Source: an uncultured Gammaproteobacteria bacterium
GTDB taxonomy: Bacteria > Pseudomonadota > Gammaproteobacteria > GCA-001735895
Direction: 5' to 3'
Assembly (NCBI GenBank): GCA_945787265.1
Contig: CALZHS010000026.1
Span: 1 to 10,104, forward strand
DNA: 10,104 nt
The number at the start of each line of letters is the position of its first letter. Positions within the stretch are counted from its first letter, which is position 1. Position numbers and translations under genes: made by a program. Below the pieces are notes generated by a model that saw nothing but the letters and a program-made list of their open reading frames with translations, did not search any database and was not told where the DNA came from. Below, piece after piece: positions 8,086 through 10,104 of this stretch.

Positions 8086-8089
8086 CTCC
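8086..8089 (-). promoter_or_regulatory. Ribosome binding site of mshI
   Basis: GGAG on the minus strand lies 6 bases before the GTG at 8079. It supports this non-ATG start; the next in-frame ATG would remove the first 17 residues, including the beginning of the actin-like fold. Confidence 0.6.
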
Positions 8090-8164
8090 AAGTGTTATCA
8101 CGAATTACCCAATGCCGGCCAGGCAAGCGGGCACGATCACCTGCTCCCTGCAGGCAAAACACCT

Positions 8165-8187
8165 TGCGTTGCATGGCACGCAATGCG
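8165..8187. repeat. Imperfect inverted repeat in the msh leader region
   Basis: TGCGTTGC (8165-8172) and GCAATGCG (8180-8187) flank a 7-base spacer and match at 6 of 8 positions as a DNA palindrome. As RNA all 8 positions can pair if G-U pairs are allowed. It could be a regulator site or a leader hairpin; there is no T-run, so it is not a terminator. Confidence 0.3.
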
Positions 8188-8247
8188 ATGACTCCATTTC
8201 GACCAGAATTAAGTCTAGAGTTTCCTTCAGAAAACTGGCCTAACTTA

Positions 8248-8277
8248 TTGTCATTACTGAAAATATTAGATCATAGT
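8248..8277 (+). promoter_or_regulatory. Candidate sigma-70 promoter of trmL
   Basis: TTGTCA (8248-8253, 5 of 6 matches) and CATAGT (8272-8277, 4 of 6) are separated by 18 bases. A start near 8284 would give a leader of about 30 bases before trmL. It physically overlaps the candidate msh promoter on the other strand, so the two could compete. Confidence 0.3.
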
Positions 8278-8290
8278 AGGGTTTATTCAA
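8262..8290 (-). promoter_or_regulatory. Candidate sigma-70 promoter of the msh operon
   Basis: On the minus strand, TTGAAT (8290-8285) and AATATT (8267-8262) are separated by exactly 17 bases. Each matches the consensus hexamer at 4 of 6 positions. Transcription would start near 8255, giving a leader of about 175 bases before mshI. Weak matches are common in AT-rich DNA, so this is a candidate only. Confidence 0.3.
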
Positions 8291-8315
8291 GTTATTAGCT
8301 AAAATAAATCCCGGT

Positions 8316-8774
8316 ATGCTGCACATCGTTCTTTTTGAGCCCGAGATCCCGCCCAATACCGGCAATATCATGCGCCTGGCGGCAAATACCGGGTTCAGCT
8401 TGCATTTGATCGAGCCCTTAGGATTTGAACTTGATGACAAACAGTTGCGTCGTGCCGGTCTCGACTATCTCGAATGGGCCGATACCCAGTGCCACGATAG
8501 TTACAATGCATTCATAAATAACTGTGAATTCAATAACTTATATGCATTTACTACCCGGGCGAACAAAATCTATAGCGAGGCCTCATTCAGTCCCGGGGAC
8601 GCACTGTTATTTGGTCCGGAAAGTCGTGGTTTACCACTCGAAATTCTTGAGTCACTTGATAGTGACAATAGACTGCGGATCCCGATGGTGTCGTCTTCCC
8701 GCAGCTTGAACCTGTCCAACACGGTTTCCATCGCGGTTTACGAGGCCTGGCGGCAACTGGATTTCGGGCGCTAG
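8316..8774 (+). CDS. trmL: TrmL, tRNA (cytidine/uridine-2'-O-)-methyltransferase
   Basis: This 152-residue SPOUT-family enzyme should use S-adenosylmethionine to 2'-O-methylate the wobble nucleotide (position 34) of tRNA-Leu isoacceptors, acting as a cytoplasmic homodimer. It begins MLHIVLFEPEIPPNTGNIMR, near-identical to the TrmL/YibK family start. It also has RRAGLDY at 45-51, the knot motif FGPESRGLP at 99-107, IPMV at 122-125 and the C-terminal knot helix NLSNTVSIAVYEAWRQL at 132-148. Length is normal (E. coli about 157), so it is complete. The ATG has no clear Shine-Dalgarno sequence in front of it. It is the only plus-strand gene here and meets gpsA tail to tail with 5 bases between stops. 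In E. coli trmL lies close to secB-gpsA with cysE between; here cysE is absent and the gene is inverted. Confidence 0.96.
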   Translation: MLHIVLFEPEIPPNTGNIMRLAANTGFSLHLIEPLGFELDDKQLRRAGLDYLEWADTQCHDSYNAFINNCEFNNLYAFTTRANKIYSEASFSPGDALLFGPESRGLPLEILESLDSDNRLRIPMVSSSRSLNLSNTVSIAVYEAWRQLDFGR

Positions 8775-8779
8775 CGGTG

Positions 8780-9772
8780 CTATTCGTGGCCCTGGGGACG
8801 GTTTTCCAGATCACGTACGGCGTCGTGGGGATTCTTGCCCTCGTAGAGTACGCAGTAGACTTCCTGAATGATGGGTAAGTCGAGCCCGAGCTTTCTCGCC
8901 TTGTTATAGATGGCATCGGCGGCACGCAGACCCTCAACGGTCTGACCGACTTCGATCTCGGCCTGCGCTATCGTTTTACCCTGACCCAGCGCCAGTCCGA
9001 AACGTCGATTGCGACTCTGGTTGTCGGTACAGGTAAGAATGATATCACCGAGCCCGGCCAGTCCCATCATGGTTTCCTGGTGGGCACCGAGTTTCGTTCC
9101 CAGGCGCATGATTTCCGAGAGGCCACGGGTCATCAGGGCAGCCCGCGTGTTGGCACCAAAACCCAGTCCATCTGCAACCCCAACCGCGATCGCGAGCACG
9201 TTCTTAAGCGCACCGCCAAGCTCGACGCCAATGATGTCCTCGGTAGTATAAGCGCGAAAATGATGGCCACGAAGACGCTCCGCAAAGGCTGCCGTGGTTT
9301 GTTCATCGTTGCCGGCGCAGGCGATCGCCGCAGGTAGCCCCCTGGCTACCTCGGTCGCAAAGGTCGGGCCCGAAATCACGCCATAGCGATGAACTGGAAG
9401 TTCTTCGTCAATAACCTCGTGCAAGAGCATACCGGTTTCGATCTCGAACCCTTTGCTGGCCCAGAACAGGGCCTGGTCTTCAGTTATCAACAATTTTACT
9501 TGCTTCAGCAACGCACGAAATCCCTTGCTCGGAATGGCGATTAACAGAAAAGGCGCTTGCGCAACGGCTGCTTCCAGGGTTGCTACCGGATCAATATTTT
9601 CAGGCAGCGCGAAGCCGGGAAGATAGTCTGTATTTTCCCGCAGCGTCTGTAAACGTTCGATATGGGCTGGGTCGTGGCCCCAGAGCCTGACCTGTAATTC
9701 ATTGCGTGCCAACTGAATTGCGAGCGCAGTTCCCCAGGATCCTGCGCCGAGTACGGCAATAGTTTCAGTCAT
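8780..9772 (-). CDS. gpsA: GpsA, glycerol-3-phosphate dehydrogenase [NAD(P)+]
   Basis: This 330-residue cytoplasmic enzyme reduces dihydroxyacetone phosphate to sn-glycerol-3-phosphate with NAD(P)H, the first step towards phospholipid backbones. The N-terminal Rossmann fold shows GAGSWG at 9-14. Other family motifs are SKGFE (106-110), SGPTFATEVARGLP (134-147), LGGALKNVLAIAVG (185-198) with the catalytic Lys190, GLGDIILTC (240-248) and RNRRFG (254-259). Length is typical and no key residue is missing, so the gene is complete. It starts 6 bases after the secB stop, with an AGGG-type ribosome site overlapping that stop. Its own stop is 5 bases from the trmL stop, and I see no terminator hairpin between them. 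Its place after secB is the conserved gammaproteobacterial order. Confidence 0.98.
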   Translation of the reverse strand: MTETIAVLGAGSWGTALAIQLARNELQVRLWGHDPAHIERLQTLRENTDYLPGFALPENIDPVATLEAAVAQAPFLLIAIPSKGFRALLKQVKLLITEDQALFWASKGFEIETGMLLHEVIDEELPVHRYGVISGPTFATEVARGLPAAIACAGNDEQTTAAFAERLRGHHFRAYTTEDIIGVELGGALKNVLAIAVGVADGLGFGANTRAALMTRGLSEIMRLGTKLGAHQETMMGLAGLGDIILTCTDNQSRNRRFGLALGQGKTIAQAEIEVGQTVEGLRAADAIYNKARKLGLDLPIIQEVYCVLYEGKNPHDAVRDLENRPQGHE

Positions 9773-9778
9773 CGATCC

Positions 9779-10104
9779 CTAATGGGTGGCGTCAGCTTCG
9801 CCCTGCTGCGTCTGCTGTTGCTGCAGATGCTGTTGATACAGCGCGTCAAAACTAACCGGTGACAGGATCAAGGGTGGGAAACCCCCGCGCACCGACAGAT
9901 CTGAAATCGCTTCGCGGGCATAGGGGAAAAGAATATTCAAACACTGGCTGTTGACGAGGTACTTTTTCTGGTCTTCGTCAAAACCACCGATCTCGAACAA
10001 ACCGGCCTGTTGAACCTCGACCAGGAATGCTGCTTCTTCCTCGAGAGACACGGTTGCAGTAATTTTCAATACGACTTCATATATATCGCCATCGATGTTC
10101 TTTT
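9779..10104 (-). CDS. secB: SecB, protein-export chaperone (5' end outside window)
   Basis: The last 107 residues of SecB are visible; the start lies beyond the right edge. SecB is a cytoplasmic homotetrameric chaperone that keeps precursor proteins unfolded and delivers them to SecA. The visible part contains the family-typical DIYEVVLKITATVSL, then EEEAAFLVEVQQAGLFEI, NILFPYAREAISDLSVRGGFPP and SPVSFDALY. The frame reads through a TTG at 10069-10067 that is an internal Leu, not a start. The C-terminal tail is unusually glutamine-rich (QQHLQQQQTQQ, coded by 9803-9835), followed by GEADATH; a Gln-containing variable tail is common in SecB. It is followed after 6 bases by gpsA, probably in one operon. 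An intact SecB fits a bacterium that exports many outer-membrane proteins, such as secretins. Confidence 0.97.
   Translation of the reverse strand, partial: KNIDGDIYEVVLKITATVSLEEEAAFLVEVQQAGLFEIGGFDEDQKKYLVNSQCLNILFPYAREAISDLSVRGGFPPLILSPVSFDALYQQHLQQQQTQQGEADATH

Larger units (their letters stand above)
8080..8315. other. Divergent intergenic control region between mshI and trmL
   Basis: This 236-base region separates the divergent mshI (minus) and trmL (plus) genes. The half next to trmL (about 8205-8315) is markedly AT-rich: 8241-8310 has 16 G/C in 70 bases. It carries overlapping promoter-like hexamers for both strands. The half next to mshI is GC-richer and holds an imperfect palindrome. 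I see no convincing small gene, tRNA or riboswitch here; the open frame that crosses it on the plus strand lies mainly antisense to mshI. Confidence 0.7.

Noticed and set aside
8175..8190. TGGCACG-like stretch on the plus strand resembling a sigma-54 -24 element
   Set aside because: The following GC is two bases too close to the GG for a -24/-12 promoter, and the TTGC half is missing.
7900..8298. Plus-strand open frame crossing from within mshI into the intergenic region
   Set aside because: Most of it is antisense to mshI, it ends just before trmL, and the protein has no recognisable features; a real gene here would have to share the mshI start region.
10067..10069. TTG at 10069 as a start of a short secB
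   Set aside because: The frame stays open to the right edge and the upstream residues (DIYEVV) match the conserved SecB sequence, so this is an internal Leu codon.

Overview
This window is from a gammaproteobacterial chromosome and is densely coding. About 8.1 kb is the assembly half of an MSHA-type (mannose-sensitive haemagglutinin) type IV pilus operon. The other 2 kb holds the housekeeping genes trmL, gpsA and secB. The combination of a complete mshI-to-mshE series, a SecB chaperone and a secB-gpsA(-trmL) neighbourhood points to Gammaproteobacteria, probably a free-living aquatic type. I cannot place the genus from the sequence alone. GC content looks moderate in the genes. One AT-rich island at 8241-8310 has 16 G/C in 70 bases.

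Layout from right to left. secB (3' part only, running off the right edge) and gpsA are on the minus strand with a 6-base gap. trmL is on the plus strand and meets gpsA tail to tail with 5 bases between the stop codons. A 236-base divergent intergenic region (8080-8315) separates trmL from the pilus operon and is the only real non-coding stretch. The pilus operon is all on the minus strand: mshI (PilM-like), a PilN-like gene (mshI2), mshJ (PilO-like), mshK (PilP-like), mshL (secretin lipoprotein), mshM (AAA ATPase), mshN (membrane-anchored TPR protein) and mshE (extension ATPase). mshE runs off the left edge about 30 codons before its expected end. All seven gene junctions abut directly or overlap by 1-8 bases, so this is one translationally coupled transcription unit.

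How the parts work together. MshE should power pilus polymerisation in the cytoplasm and carries an N-terminal MshEN domain of the type that binds c-di-GMP. MshI, the PilN-like protein, MshJ and MshK should form the alignment complex linking the motor to the outer-membrane secretin MshL. MshM and MshN are MSHA-specific accessory proteins. Pilins, the platform protein MshG and any retraction ATPase are not in the window; mshG would be expected just beyond position 1.

I found no mobile element, CRISPR array, tRNA or rRNA, and no convincing undescribed system. The observations most worth checking are the degenerate nucleotide-binding motifs of MshI, the c-di-GMP motif pair in MshE, the absence of mshH/csrD at the head of the operon, and the divergent control region with an imperfect palindrome.
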